Source: JBBQXY01 sp051004815
GTDB taxonomy: Bacteria > Chloroflexota > Ktedonobacteria > Ktedonobacterales > Ktedonobacteraceae
DNA length: 64,000 nucleotides
Direction: 5' to 3'
Assembly: GCA_051004815.1 (NCBI GenBank)
Contig: JBPCJY010000245.1
Location: 1-64,000 of the forward strand
Notes under the pieces: model-generated
What the model was told of the DNA's origin: nothing
Seen by the model: only the letters and a program-made list of their open reading frames with translations
Database searches by the model: none
Made by a program: the position numbers and the translations under genes
In this document: one piece after another, positions 1 through 8,109 of the stretch
Layout of the letters: every line of letters starts with the position of its first letter
Position numbering within the stretch: the stretch's first letter is position 1

Positions 1-1
1 C

Positions 2-121
2 ACTTTTTGCCATATTCGCAGTTATCTCTCCACGATGCAGAAGCAAGGGCATCCCATGCTCTCTGCTCTGACGGCGGTTTTCCAGGGTCATCCTTTACCG
101 GTCGCTTGGGCACCTAAGTAG
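2..121 (+). pseudogene. C-terminal fragment of a transposase, cut by the window edge
   Basis: An open frame runs from the window edge to a TAG at 119-121. Its last residues read IRSYLSTMQKQGHPMLSALT and then VFQGHPLPVAWAPK. The pattern of an S-Y-L/I-S-T segment, then K-Q-G-H, then a helix ending in a short hydrophobic tail resembles the C-terminus of IS66-like and related DDE transposases. Whether the upstream part is intact cannot be seen, so it may be a complete transposase whose start lies outside. No terminal inverted repeat could be recognised between 122 and 180. The family assignment is tentative. Confidence 0.45.
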
Positions 122-180
122 TTACAACGTTTCACGCAGTACAATAGCTATTTTCTTTTGTCAAGGAGAGTAGAACATCT

Positions 181-942
181 CTACTCCGCCGTCCTCCCTC
201 CATCAATCGGCACCACTTGTCCCGTAATATAGCTCGCCCCTTCGGAAGCCAGAAATAGCACGGTCGGAGCCAGTTCGCCTGGTTTTCCAATGCGTTTCAT
301 GGGCATGGCATCAGCAACAACGGCTTCGGCGCGGTCAAGAATAGCCTCGGTCATGCGTGTCCTGAACATGGCGGGCGCAACTGCATTGACGCGTATTCCC
401 CTGCTGGCCCATTCGATTGCCAATGAGCGGGTGAGATTGATGACTGCGGCTTTGCTCGAATTGTAACCTACCGTCTGCAATTGGCCACCACCGAGACCAG
501 CAATCGAGGCAATGTTGACAATCGCGCCCTTGCCGCGTTCCAACATATGCCGTCCAACCGCCTGGGACATCAGAAAGGTACCGGTGATATTCGTGTCAAG
601 CACCTGCTTCCACCGCTCAAAGGGCATTGTTTCGGCAGGTGCGCCCCACGTCAAGCCAGCGTTATTGACCAATACATCAATTTTGCCGCAAGCAGCAAGA
701 GCTTGTTGAACCGCTTGTTGTACAGAGGAGGCATCTGACACATCGCAGAGCATAGAGTGGACGGTTACGCCCTGTTCTTTCAATGAGCGTTCTGCCTCCG
801 CGAGCCACTGTTCCCGCCGGGCGGTGATCACCACGGTCGCACCCGCGGCCCCAAATCCCTGAGCAATCTCTAGTCCCAAGCCGCGTGAACCGCCAGTGAT
901 CAGGACGACCTCGCCCGAAAAATTAAATGATATGGTGCCCAT
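181..942 (-). CDS. SDR family NAD(P)-dependent oxidoreductase
   Basis: A 253-residue classical short-chain dehydrogenase/reductase, the usual length for the family. It carries the Rossmann glycine motif TGGSRGLG near residues 16-23, the NNAG motif near residue 91, the catalytic Ser in NIASIAG, the YNSSK active-site pair (Tyr-x-x-x-Lys) and the C-terminal ITGQVVPIDGG signature. It therefore reduces or oxidises an alcohol/carbonyl substrate with NAD(P), probably in the cytoplasm. The substrate cannot be told; FabG-like and gluconate/sorbitol dehydrogenase-like paralogues look alike. The start ATG at 942 is preceded by GAGGGAGC at a good distance. It is divergent from the DUF4032 gene, with a palindrome in the shared upstream region. 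Confidence 0.9.
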   Translation of the reverse strand: MGTISFNFSGEVVLITGGSRGLGLEIAQGFGAAGATVVITARREQWLAEAERSLKEQGVTVHSMLCDVSDASSVQQAVQQALAACGKIDVLVNNAGLTWGAPAETMPFERWKQVLDTNITGTFLMSQAVGRHMLERGKGAIVNIASIAGLGGGQLQTVGYNSSKAAVINLTRSLAIEWASRGIRVNAVAPAMFRTRMTEAILDRAEAVVADAMPMKRIGKPGELAPTVLFLASEGASYITGQVVPIDGGRTAE

Positions 943-1002
943 AATTGCTCCCTCATCGTGTGCTTAATTTCAATACATTTGCGCCATATAGCCCACCATG
1001 CT

Positions 1003-1018
1003 ATGCTACAAGTAGCAT
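1003..1018. promoter_or_regulatory. Palindromic operator candidate between divergent genes
   Basis: ATGCTAC and GTAGCAT form a perfect inverted repeat around two central bases. It sits midway between the SDR gene start (942) and the DUF4032 gene start (1076), where a regulator could control both. No regulator gene lies beside it; the function is inferred from position and symmetry only. Confidence 0.35.
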
Positions 1019-1075
1019 GAACACTTCCCTGTTATATACCACAGGCATCAACAATGTACAAGGAACCTCATACAA

Positions 1076-2533
1076 ATGATAATATCTTCTTCAATACAGT
1101 TTCATATGGGCAAGGACGATCAACGTCGACTGGCAGATTTGCCATGGCAATTTCGTCTGGAAGAATGGATTGAGTATGGTGTCACACCGCTTTCGATCCG
1201 TCGTGGTGAGTCACGTCATCCAGTGATCTTTGTAGAGCAGCATGGGCTGCGCTATGCCATTAAAGAGACGACACCGCGTATGGCTGAACGTGAGATCGTG
1301 AATCTCCACGAGATTGAACGGCGTGGCATTCCAGCTCTCAGCCCGGTTGGAGGTGTTGTTGTACAAGGCTCACTCATTCTGTTGGAAGAACATGGGCCAA
1401 ATGGCGTGCCAGAGTATGTCAGTGGGGATCGTGGTTACACAGTGACGCGCCTGGCACCACGCGTCATTCCCCAAGCATTACTTAATAGCATACCATTTAC
1501 GCGAAAAACGAAGCATACGCTTCTCTCAGCCATTGCCCTTCTAATGATCGAGTTGCACGAACATGGCATCTACTGGGGCGACCCATCGTTGGCAAATGTC
1601 TTAATGCGTATTGATGGTCGGCGCGTCCTGGCGATTATGGCAGACGCGGAAACTGCTGAACTTTTTCCGGTTCCAGTAAGTGACGAGATGCGCGAACAAG
1701 ACCTTGAAATTTTTCGTGAATCGCTTTTGTGGCAGGCGGAAGACCTACGTCAAGCGCGTGGATTGCCCGAAGAGGACGAACTCATTGATGATAAAGATTT
1801 TCGCTATTTAAAACAGAAATACCGCCTATTGCGTCGTGAACATACCCATTTTGCCGCCTCACCCGGTTTCACCACACGCTACCAGGTTCAATATATGTTG
1901 GAAGCACTGAACCAAAAAGGCTTCGCACTACTAAGTATAGGCGGACATGCGTTACAACAATTCGCCACCGTACTTCCGGGCTGGTACATTCACCGCATCC
2001 ATGATCTGCTGGGGATTACCGTACCGCGCACGTATGCTCGTCGCTTCTATAATACGCTGCTGAGCCACCAGGCGATGCTTAGTAAAAACGAGCAGCGGGG
2101 GGTCAGTCTTGAAGAGGCTGCGCAGGATTGGTATACGCGCTACCATCTGCCAGCGATTCTACTCTTACGGCGCAATCTTACCAGCGACCAGGACCCCATG
2201 AAAGCCTATTTCGAGATCATGGAGCTCAGGTGGAAGAAGAGTTTCAAGGCTGGCTATGAAATACCAATAGAGGAGGTTACGTTGGCGTGGGCCATGCAAC
2301 AAGCTGATACCGGGAAACTTGGCGTCGTCGATCCCGCGAGCTTAGCGACATGGTGGCGAGATAGACTACCAGCGACCGAAGCTTTGGAACCTGCACTTAT
2401 TAAGCCTAAAACATTGGAGCCACTCCTCTCGAAAGAGGAGCAGCCCCTTGTTCATCTTCCGACATCTGAATTGGATCAGAAGTTAACGCAAATCCTTGAC
2501 CAGCAGAATCCGGAAGAAGGTCACGAAGAGTGA
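1076..2533 (+). CDS. DUF4032 domain-containing, kinase-like protein
   Basis: A 485-residue protein resembling the DUF4032 family, which is related to lipopolysaccharide/RIO-type kinases. The first half has a kinase-like fold signature: VIFVEQHGLRYAIKE (beta strand with the ATP-contacting Lys) near residues 45-60, and the catalytic-loop-like HGIYWGDPSLANVLMR near residues 160-176, followed by IMADAETAEL in place of the DFG segment. The second half is helical with no recognised motif and the tail is acidic. The substrate is unknown. ATG 1076 has AGGA upstream; an internal ATG at 1106 lacks a ribosome-binding site. It converges on recA with a gap of only three bases. Confidence 0.75.
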   Translation: MIISSSIQFHMGKDDQRRLADLPWQFRLEEWIEYGVTPLSIRRGESRHPVIFVEQHGLRYAIKETTPRMAEREIVNLHEIERRGIPALSPVGGVVVQGSLILLEEHGPNGVPEYVSGDRGYTVTRLAPRVIPQALLNSIPFTRKTKHTLLSAIALLMIELHEHGIYWGDPSLANVLMRIDGRRVLAIMADAETAELFPVPVSDEMREQDLEIFRESLLWQAEDLRQARGLPEEDELIDDKDFRYLKQKYRLLRREHTHFAASPGFTTRYQVQYMLEALNQKGFALLSIGGHALQQFATVLPGWYIHRIHDLLGITVPRTYARRFYNTLLSHQAMLSKNEQRGVSLEEAAQDWYTRYHLPAILLLRRNLTSDQDPMKAYFEIMELRWKKSFKAGYEIPIEEVTLAWAMQQADTGKLGVVDPASLATWWRDRLPATEALEPALIKPKTLEPLLSKEEQPLVHLPTSELDQKLTQILDQQNPEEGHEE

Positions 2534-2536
2534 TAC

Positions 2537-3649
2537 TTATAGTTCCTCTTCGGGCGTTTCTTCCTCTTCAATAATGCCATCAACTTCAGCAGCTTTGAAC
2601 GAGACAATATTGCCGCGAATCTGCTCTTCAATAGCCAGGGCAACATCGCTATTCTGGCGCAGGAATTCTTTGGCGTTCTCACGTCCTTGTCCAAGACGAA
2701 TGTCGCCCACGGTAAACCACGCACCGCTCTTCTTCACGAGGCCCATCTCCAAACCAAGATCGATCAAGCCGCCTTCACGAGAAATACCCTCGCTGTACAT
2801 GATATCAAATTCGGCAACGCGGAACGGGGGTGCGACCTTGTTCTTCACCACTTTGACGCGAGTCCGATTACCCATCACATCCTGCCCCTGCTTGATAGAG
2901 TCGGTACGGCGAATATCCAGGCGCACCGAAGCGTAGAACTTCAGGGCTTTACCACCAGAGGTAGTCTCTGGATTTCCAAACATGACACCAACTTTTTCAC
3001 GTAGTTGGTTGGTGAAGATAATAGCCGTATTGGAATTACTGATAGCACCCGTCAGCTTACGCATGGCCTGGCTCATCAAACGAGCCTGCAAGCCAACATG
3101 CGAGTCACCCATTTCGCCTTCAATTTCGGCGCGTGGCGTAAGAGCTGCCACCGAGTCGATGACGATCACGTCCAGGGCGTTACTGCGCACAAGCGAGTCC
3201 ACGATTTCTAAGGCTTGCTCACCTGTATCCGGTTGTGAGATCAGTAAATTATTGGTGTCTACGCCACAACGAGCAGCATACGTGCGATCAAGAGCATGTT
3301 CAGCATCAATAAAGGCCGCGAAGCCGCCGGTTCGCTGAGCGTTAGCGATAATATGCTGGCAAAGGGTAGTCTTACCAGAAGACTCCGGGCCATAAATCTC
3401 GGTAATGCGGCCTCGTGGTATACCGCCCACACCCAAAGCCAGGTCTAGCGCAATCGATCCTGTGGGAATAACATCAACATGAATATGCGTGGCATCTCCC
3501 AATTTCATGATTGCACCCTTACCAAAACGACGCTCAATCTGCTGCAAGGCGAGGTCTATTGCCTTTTCACGGTCACCAAGCGCGACAGGTACAGAAGAGT
3601 TAGAGTTGCTTCGCTCTGACGTAGGTCTTTCTTTTTTACTCATTGGCAT
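2537..3649 (-). CDS. recA: Recombinase A
   Basis: RecA forms ATP-dependent filaments on single-stranded DNA, pairs homologous strands and triggers LexA cleavage. The 370-residue product has the Walker A motif GPESSGKTT near residue 86, the Walker B VIVIDSVAAL, the MAW-like segment and the L2 region ending in TNQLREKVGVMFGNPETT, and a typical acidic C-terminal tail (EEEETPEEEL). Two in-frame ATGs, 3649 and 3643, are possible and neither has a clear ribosome-binding site; I used the first. No LexA box of a known type was recognised in the 150 bases upstream. Transcribed alone, after the terminator of the recR operon. Confidence 0.98.
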   Translation of the reverse strand: MPMSKKERPTSERSNSNSSVPVALGDREKAIDLALQQIERRFGKGAIMKLGDATHIHVDVIPTGSIALDLALGVGGIPRGRITEIYGPESSGKTTLCQHIIANAQRTGGFAAFIDAEHALDRTYAARCGVDTNNLLISQPDTGEQALEIVDSLVRSNALDVIVIDSVAALTPRAEIEGEMGDSHVGLQARLMSQAMRKLTGAISNSNTAIIFTNQLREKVGVMFGNPETTSGGKALKFYASVRLDIRRTDSIKQGQDVMGNRTRVKVVKNKVAPPFRVAEFDIMYSEGISREGGLIDLGLEMGLVKKSGAWFTVGDIRLGQGRENAKEFLRQNSDVALAIEEQIRGNIVSFKAAEVDGIIEEEETPEEEL

Positions 3650-3801
3650 TGTTGATTACAGGGTGTTGAGTACAGTCAGGGTTGCTGCCATCCCACTCCA
3701 CCACGCCTGCATTCCTCCTTCTTTATAGCAGAAAATTAGTAGCGCGTTGCCGCACTTCCTCAGCTTGTGATTGGTACACTGAAGTATTCTTTCGCAGGGC
3801 C

Positions 3802-3837
3802 AAAAAAGCGGAAATAGGTCTCTCCACACCTATTCCG
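3802..3837 (-). terminator. Intrinsic terminator of the dnaX-ybaB-recR operon
   Basis: On the minus strand, GGAATAGGT pairs with ACCTATTTCC around an eight-base loop (one mismatch or bulge), followed by GCTTTTTTGG. It lies about 50 bases after the recR stop at 3888, in the right orientation to end that operon before recA. Confidence 0.8.
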
Positions 3838-3887
3838 TAAAACTAGAACAAGAGTACCACATATGCTTGAGCATGTCAAGCAGATTC

Positions 3888-4487
3888 TTACATGTCGCGG
3901 CGACCTTCGAGCGCACGGCTGAGTGTGCCTTCATCGGCATACTCCAGATCGCCGCCCATAGGTAGACCGCGTGCCAGGCTTGTCACTCGTAAACCCAGTG
4001 GTGCGAGCTCTTCTTTTATGTAGTTCGCGGTGTACTCGCCCTCAAAATTGGGATTCGTCGCCAGGATGATTTCGCGGAGCTTATGACCGCGTACGCGCTG
4101 TATCAGCTCATCAATACGTAGATCTTTGGGCAATATACCTTCGACGGGCGAAAGCGCTCCATGCAGCACATGGTACAATCCTTTGTATGTTCCAGTCTTC
4201 TCTATCGCCAACACATCAAGAGGTTCCTCTACTACGCAGATAACCTCTTGGTCGCGGTTCGGATTACTACAGGTTGGACAAGGATCGGTTTCGGTGATAT
4301 TAAAGCAACGTGAGCAATAGATGATGCTTTCTTTCACGCGCATGATCGCTTCCGCCAGGCGACGTGCTTGATCGGTGGGACTGCGCAAGACGAAAAAGGT
4401 CAGGCGTTGCGCGGATTTCACCCCAATTCCTGGTAGTTTGGAAAATTCTTCAATCAGTGCCGCCACTGGCGGAGCAAGATTACTCAT
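3888..4487 (-). CDS. recR: Recombination mediator RecR
   Basis: A 199-residue RecR, full length. It acts with RecO/RecF to load RecA on gapped DNA. Visible features: N-terminal helix-hairpin-helix (LPGIGVKSAQRLTF), a four-cysteine zinc finger around CSRCFNITETDPCPTC, and a Toprim domain containing ICVVEEPLDVLAIE and ILATNPNFEGE. Its start is three bases after the ybaB stop, so the two are very likely translated from the same message. The dnaX-ybaB-recR order is the common bacterial arrangement. Confidence 0.97.
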   Translation of the reverse strand: MSNLAPPVAALIEEFSKLPGIGVKSAQRLTFFVLRSPTDQARRLAEAIMRVKESIIYCSRCFNITETDPCPTCSNPNRDQEVICVVEEPLDVLAIEKTGTYKGLYHVLHGALSPVEGILPKDLRIDELIQRVRGHKLREIILATNPNFEGEYTANYIKEELAPLGLRVTSLARGLPMGGDLEYADEGTLSRALEGRRDM

Positions 4488-4490
4488 TAT

Positions 4491-4787
4491 TTACATCAAT
4501 CCAGGAATGCGCATGCCGCCGGTGGCACTGCTGACCATTTTTTGTTGCGCATCGGTGGCCTTGTTAAAGGCATCTTTGGCAGCGGCCAACACCATCACCT
4601 CCAGTTCGGCAATGTCTTCCGCGTTAAAAGCTTCCGGGTCAATTTTCACAGCAGTCATTTCGTATTTGCCGCTCATAGTAATGGTCACTGCTCCGCCACC
4701 AGCAGTGCCGGTGAACAGACTAGCCTCCAACTCTTCCTGCATCTTCGCGAGTTTCTGCTGCATCTTCTGGATTTCACGCATATTCAT
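4491..4787 (-). CDS. YbaB/EbfC family nucleoid-associated protein
   Basis: A 98-residue member of the YbaB/EbfC family, small dimeric DNA-binding proteins found between dnaX and recR in many bacteria. Features: an N-terminal amphipathic helix (MREIQKMQQKLAKMQEEL), then the conserved turn with VTITMSGKYEMTAVKIDPEA, and the C-terminal helix LVLAAAKDAFNKA-like segment ending in GGMRIPGLM. Lies 48 bases after dnaX and three bases before recR, all on the minus strand. The identification is firm through both sequence and context. Confidence 0.95.
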   Translation of the reverse strand: MNMREIQKMQQKLAKMQEELEASLFTGTAGGGAVTITMSGKYEMTAVKIDPEAFNAEDIAELEVMVLAAAKDAFNKATDAQQKMVSSATGGMRIPGLM

Positions 4788-4835
4788 GAACCAATAAACT
4801 CCTTACTTCCTTCAAATATTTTACTTCCAAGTGTC

Positions 4836-6881
4836 TTACTTCGGACGAATATCTACGATTTTCGCGGTAAATGTCCGTATGACTTCCTGTACCACCGGGT
4901 CAGCACTAGCCTTCTGTTTGATCGTCTCAAAAGGTGGGCTGGCAGATACAGTAGTAGTATTTTCTCTCACAACGTTCTTTTTGACAATAGACAGTGGCTG
5001 ATTGACCTCGACAGGGGGATCAGTCACATGACCATTTGCCCCATTTCCAGTGGCCTTCGCCTCCGGTTGAGTATTTTTAGCTTGCTGTGGTGATGCAGGA
5101 CGTTCACGATGGGCGGATTGTTGTGGCGCAGCCGATGGCGCAACATTAGCCGAACGACTTGTCGGTGGAGGAGGCACAGCTTGCTCTGGCAGTAGCAGTT
5201 GTACGCGAAATTTGTGTCCAAACTCCATACCCAAGCCCCATTCCACATACTTCACACGATCACTCTGCTGCATGTGCTCATAGAATACTTTGGTTCTAGC
5301 CCGAATCACCACCAAAAACGGCTCAACAGCTCCATCAATCCCAACAACAGTATAATAGTTTAGCATAGCCGCGGTCTGATTATTTTTCTGTTTGATACGC
5401 TTCTTGATATTCTCCCAGGCGTCTTGTACCTGCTCCAATGTCAATACAAGAGCACCAGTATCCTGCTCAGAAGAGGTAACAACATCCTCGCTGTCTCTGG
5501 GAGTGTTCTTCCGCACAGATGCAGATGGTTGAGCAGTAGGTACAGTTACCTCCTCGTCCTCTTCGCGAAAAGAGTAGAGATAATCTGGTTCAGGAGAGAC
5601 GTCGATCGGTTCCTTACCATTTCTGGCTGCTGCAATCGGCGTCCCAGACTGAGATTGATGCATCTCTTGTGGGATTGGTGGTCGCTGAACCGTTGATGTG
5701 GCAGGTGAAACGACCGGGCGCGGTGGCGGGGATATCGGTTGTGGCTGGACTGTCACGGAAGAAGCCGCTATAGTTTGGCCTGTTTGGGCGCGGTGATGCA
5801 ATGCGATGCTCTGTAGAAAAGCCAGTTCCAGCCCAAGCTGAGGTGTACCCTGATTCTTTTGCAGCAGATCATTCTGAGCAAAGATGCGAGCACATTCCGT
5901 CAACTCGTCCAGTGTAAAGAGGTGGGCCATTTGCAAAATATCGCGAGCCTCATCTTCGGTACGATCCAGGATAGTGACGATATCGGCTCCCGCCTTGGCA
6001 AGCATAAGCGCACGCCAGTACTCACCCACCTGAACGTTTATCTGCCGCAGATCAGCCCCGGCCTCAGAGAGTTCATGAATGAGGTACAGGCAAGCAGCAC
6101 TCTCAAGTTGAGAAACATGGGTGATGAGTTTTTGAATAGCACGCGGATCAGCAACACCAAGCATAGTCTGTACCTGGGCCAGCGAAATGTCGTCGCCAGA
6201 GTAGGCAATAGCCTGGTCTAACAAGCTGAGGGCATCGCGCATACCACCGGCGGCGGCTCTCGCAATCAATTCAGCTGCACTGCGCTCGATTTTCACATGC
6301 TCTTGTTCCGCGACATAGTTCAGATGCCCAACAATTTGCCGTGCAGTGATACGCTTGAAATCGAAACGCTGGCAACGCGAGAGGACAGTAGGCAGCATTT
6401 TATGCACGTCGGTTGTTGCCATGACAAAGATCGCGTAAGCAGGTGGTTCCTCTAACGTCTTGAGCAGAGCATTAAACGCCTCCGTGGTCAACATGTGCGC
6501 TTCGTCAAGCACATAGACTTTATATTTACCGGTGGAGGGTGGCATCATGACTTTTTCGCGCAAGTCGCGAATGCTATCAATACCACGATTGGAGGCGGCA
6601 TCTATCTCGATGACATTGAAGGAGTTGCCAGCCGTAATCTCACGGCACTGTTGGCACGAATTGCAAGGCTCGCCGTTAACCGGATGCTCACAGTTGATGG
6701 TTTTGGCGAGAAGGCGAGCGGTAGTAGTTTTGCCGGTACCCCTGGGGCCGGTGAAGATATAGGCGTGCGCTAATTTTCCACTGGTGAGAGCATTCTTGAG
6801 CGTGCGAATAACCGGTTCTTGACCAACAAGGTCGCCGAAGGTTTGTGAACGCCATTTGCGGTAGAGTGATTGTGAGGCCAT
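4836..6881 (-). CDS. dnaX: DNA polymerase III subunit gamma/tau
   Basis: Clamp-loader ATPase of the replicative polymerase. The 681-residue product begins MASQSLYRKWRSQTF, has Walker A GPRGTGKTT, a zinc module (C-E-H-P...C-N-S-C-Q-Q-C), the DEAHML Walker B and the sensor segment TTDVHKMLPTVLSRCQRF. After residue ~370 it passes into a long Pro/Gln/Ala-rich linker and a tau-like C-terminal domain. I chose ATG 6881 because GGCGGAG lies seven bases upstream and because family members begin at this methionine; a further in-frame ATG at 6935 would put the start close to the SRP RNA. First gene of the dnaX-ybaB-recR unit, just downstream of the SRP RNA. Confidence 0.96.
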   Translation of the reverse strand: MASQSLYRKWRSQTFGDLVGQEPVIRTLKNALTSGKLAHAYIFTGPRGTGKTTTARLLAKTINCEHPVNGEPCNSCQQCREITAGNSFNVIEIDAASNRGIDSIRDLREKVMMPPSTGKYKVYVLDEAHMLTTEAFNALLKTLEEPPAYAIFVMATTDVHKMLPTVLSRCQRFDFKRITARQIVGHLNYVAEQEHVKIERSAAELIARAAAGGMRDALSLLDQAIAYSGDDISLAQVQTMLGVADPRAIQKLITHVSQLESAACLYLIHELSEAGADLRQINVQVGEYWRALMLAKAGADIVTILDRTEDEARDILQMAHLFTLDELTECARIFAQNDLLQKNQGTPQLGLELAFLQSIALHHRAQTGQTIAASSVTVQPQPISPPPRPVVSPATSTVQRPPIPQEMHQSQSGTPIAAARNGKEPIDVSPEPDYLYSFREEDEEVTVPTAQPSASVRKNTPRDSEDVVTSSEQDTGALVLTLEQVQDAWENIKKRIKQKNNQTAAMLNYYTVVGIDGAVEPFLVVIRARTKVFYEHMQQSDRVKYVEWGLGMEFGHKFRVQLLLPEQAVPPPPTSRSANVAPSAAPQQSAHRERPASPQQAKNTQPEAKATGNGANGHVTDPPVEVNQPLSIVKKNVVRENTTTVSASPPFETIKQKASADPVVQEVIRTFTAKIVDIRPK

Positions 6882-6944
6882 TGTATAACTCCGCCTTGGA
6901 TACCCTTCCTGACGCTTGCCAGTGCGACCGCACAACTACAGGGG

Positions 6945-7190
6945 TCGTCCTGGTACGGAAAAACCGGTTTTCGCCCAGTCCTGCCGATTAGCGCAATCAG
7001 GCGACCCTACGACACCCAGAGCGGCCCATTTACCGTTGCTTCCTCACGAACCTGGCGGGGTTCATAGACATCTGCCGCGCAGGACCCGATTACGCCAATC
7101 GACAGGACCGGAAGAAAACCGGTCTGCTCTACTCGAACTTTTTTGCTTGCAGCAAACCCTTCCGAGCATTCCTGCTGCCTCAAGTAGAAC
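6945..7190 (-). ncRNA. ffs: Signal recognition particle RNA (large bacterial type, with Alu domain)
   Basis: On the minus strand the region contains the conserved SRP domain IV: GAACCCCGCCAGG, a GTGA tetraloop, then GGAAGCAACGGTAA. It is bracketed by the helix 5 partners GGGTCCTGCGC and GTGTCGTAGGGTCGCCTG, matching the Bacillus-type 6S/scRNA layout. Further out, TCCTGTCGATT pairs with AATCGGCAGGA, and ACCGGTTTTC with GAAAACCGGT. The 5' part (about 7120-7190) folds separately, TCTACT pairing with AGTAGA, as expected for an Alu domain. It is preceded by a consensus promoter. Exact ends are estimated from the promoter and helix limits. Confidence 0.9.
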
Positions 7191-7196
7191 ACCGTT

Positions 7197-7225
7197 ATTC
7201 TACTCCTTTAAGCCCGATTTGTCAA
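7197..7225 (-). promoter_or_regulatory. Sigma-70-type promoter of the SRP RNA
   Basis: Minus strand: TTGACA (7225-7220), 17-base spacer, TAGAAT (7202-7197). The -35 box overlaps the last codons of mtnP. Expected transcription start is near 7190, which agrees with the 5' end deduced from the RNA fold. Confidence 0.85.
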
Positions 7226-8097
7226 GTGAGATATTTGCCAATTAGCAAGCTATATTTCTCTTTGGCCTCCGATGGTATTCTGCTGGGATCGGTCATAATG
7301 GCGGTAGAAAGGGCAGTGGAGCAGCCACACGTATTCGCAGCGCGGTCAGAGGGAATTTTGTGAGCAACACTGCGGAGGATACGCTGTGCATTGGCGACGT
7401 TTGCGCTGAGGTTCCCGATGACCATTTCGACCGTGACCGACTCCGCGGACTCGTGCCAACAGTCGTAATCAGTGGCACAAGCGATCATGGCGTAGCATAA
7501 CTCGGCTTCGCGAGCCAGTTTCGCCTCTGGTAAAGCGGTCATGCCGATGATGTCCATGCCCCAACTTCGATAGGTCAGTGACTCAGCTTTGGTGGAAAAG
7601 AGCGGCCCTTCCATACAGACATATGTCCCACCATCATGCACCTTGACATCGCCCAGTTCACGCGCTGATGCGAGCAAGAGCTGGCTGAGCGTTGCACAAA
7701 ACGGCTCCGCGAAGGTACAATGCACAACGACACCGCCCTCATAGAAGGTATTCACACGGCTCTTCGTGCGATCAAAAAGCTGGTTGGGGATGACCAGGTC
7801 ACGCGGTGCAATATGTTCGCGCAAACTACCAACGGCACTGACCGAAATCACCCATTCTACACCAAGGCTTTTCAATGCCCAGATATTGGCTCGCACGGGT
7901 ATCTCCGTCGGCGTGATGCGGTGGCCACGACCGTGGCGCGGCAGAAAAGCCATCGGTACACCATCAACTTTGCCAATAGTGATTACATCGCTGGGATCGC
8001 CGAAAGGTGTTTTCACCGCAACCTCCTCAACGTCGGTCATGCCCTCCATGCGATACAGTCCGCTTCCACCGATCACCCCAATGGTAGCTTGTGGCAT
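7222..8097 (-). CDS. mtnP: S-methyl-5'-thioadenosine phosphorylase
   Basis: Cleaves methylthioadenosine with phosphate to adenine and methylthioribose-1-phosphate, the first step of methionine salvage. Features of the PNP/MTAP family: IGVIGGSGLY at the N-terminus, LPRHGRGHRITP (phosphate site), the SAVGSL strand, YVCMEGPLFST, and GMTALPEAKLAREAELCYA with the catalytic region. The product has 291 residues from ATG 8097; a TTG at 8103 is also in frame, but AAGGAGGG directly abuts that TTG and is at ideal spacing for the ATG. Follows tyrS with the tyrS stop codon lying inside its ribosome-binding region, so coupled expression is likely. Confidence 0.95.
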   Translation of the reverse strand: MPQATIGVIGGSGLYRMEGMTDVEEVAVKTPFGDPSDVITIGKVDGVPMAFLPRHGRGHRITPTEIPVRANIWALKSLGVEWVISVSAVGSLREHIAPRDLVIPNQLFDRTKSRVNTFYEGGVVVHCTFAEPFCATLSQLLLASARELGDVKVHDGGTYVCMEGPLFSTKAESLTYRSWGMDIIGMTALPEAKLAREAELCYAMIACATDYDCWHESAESVTVEMVIGNLSANVANAQRILRSVAHKIPSDRAANTCGCSTALSTAIMTDPSRIPSEAKEKYSLLIGKYLT

Positions 8098-8109
8098 TGA
8101 CAACCCTCC

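Noticed and set aside
3653..3715. Possible 19-codon leader peptide (MQAWWSGMAATLTVLNTL) upstream of recA
   Set aside because: The AAGGAGGA sequence almost touches the ATG, too close for efficient initiation, and no attenuator structure follows.
3650..3801. LexA box for recA
   Set aside because: No inverted CGAAC/GTTCG-type site or E. coli-type CTG-N10-CAG box was found in a convincing position.
6916..7245. Open frame of 109 codons opposite the SRP RNA
   Set aside because: The sequence is explained by SRP RNA helices on the other strand; composition is Pro/Arg-rich as expected of an antisense frame.
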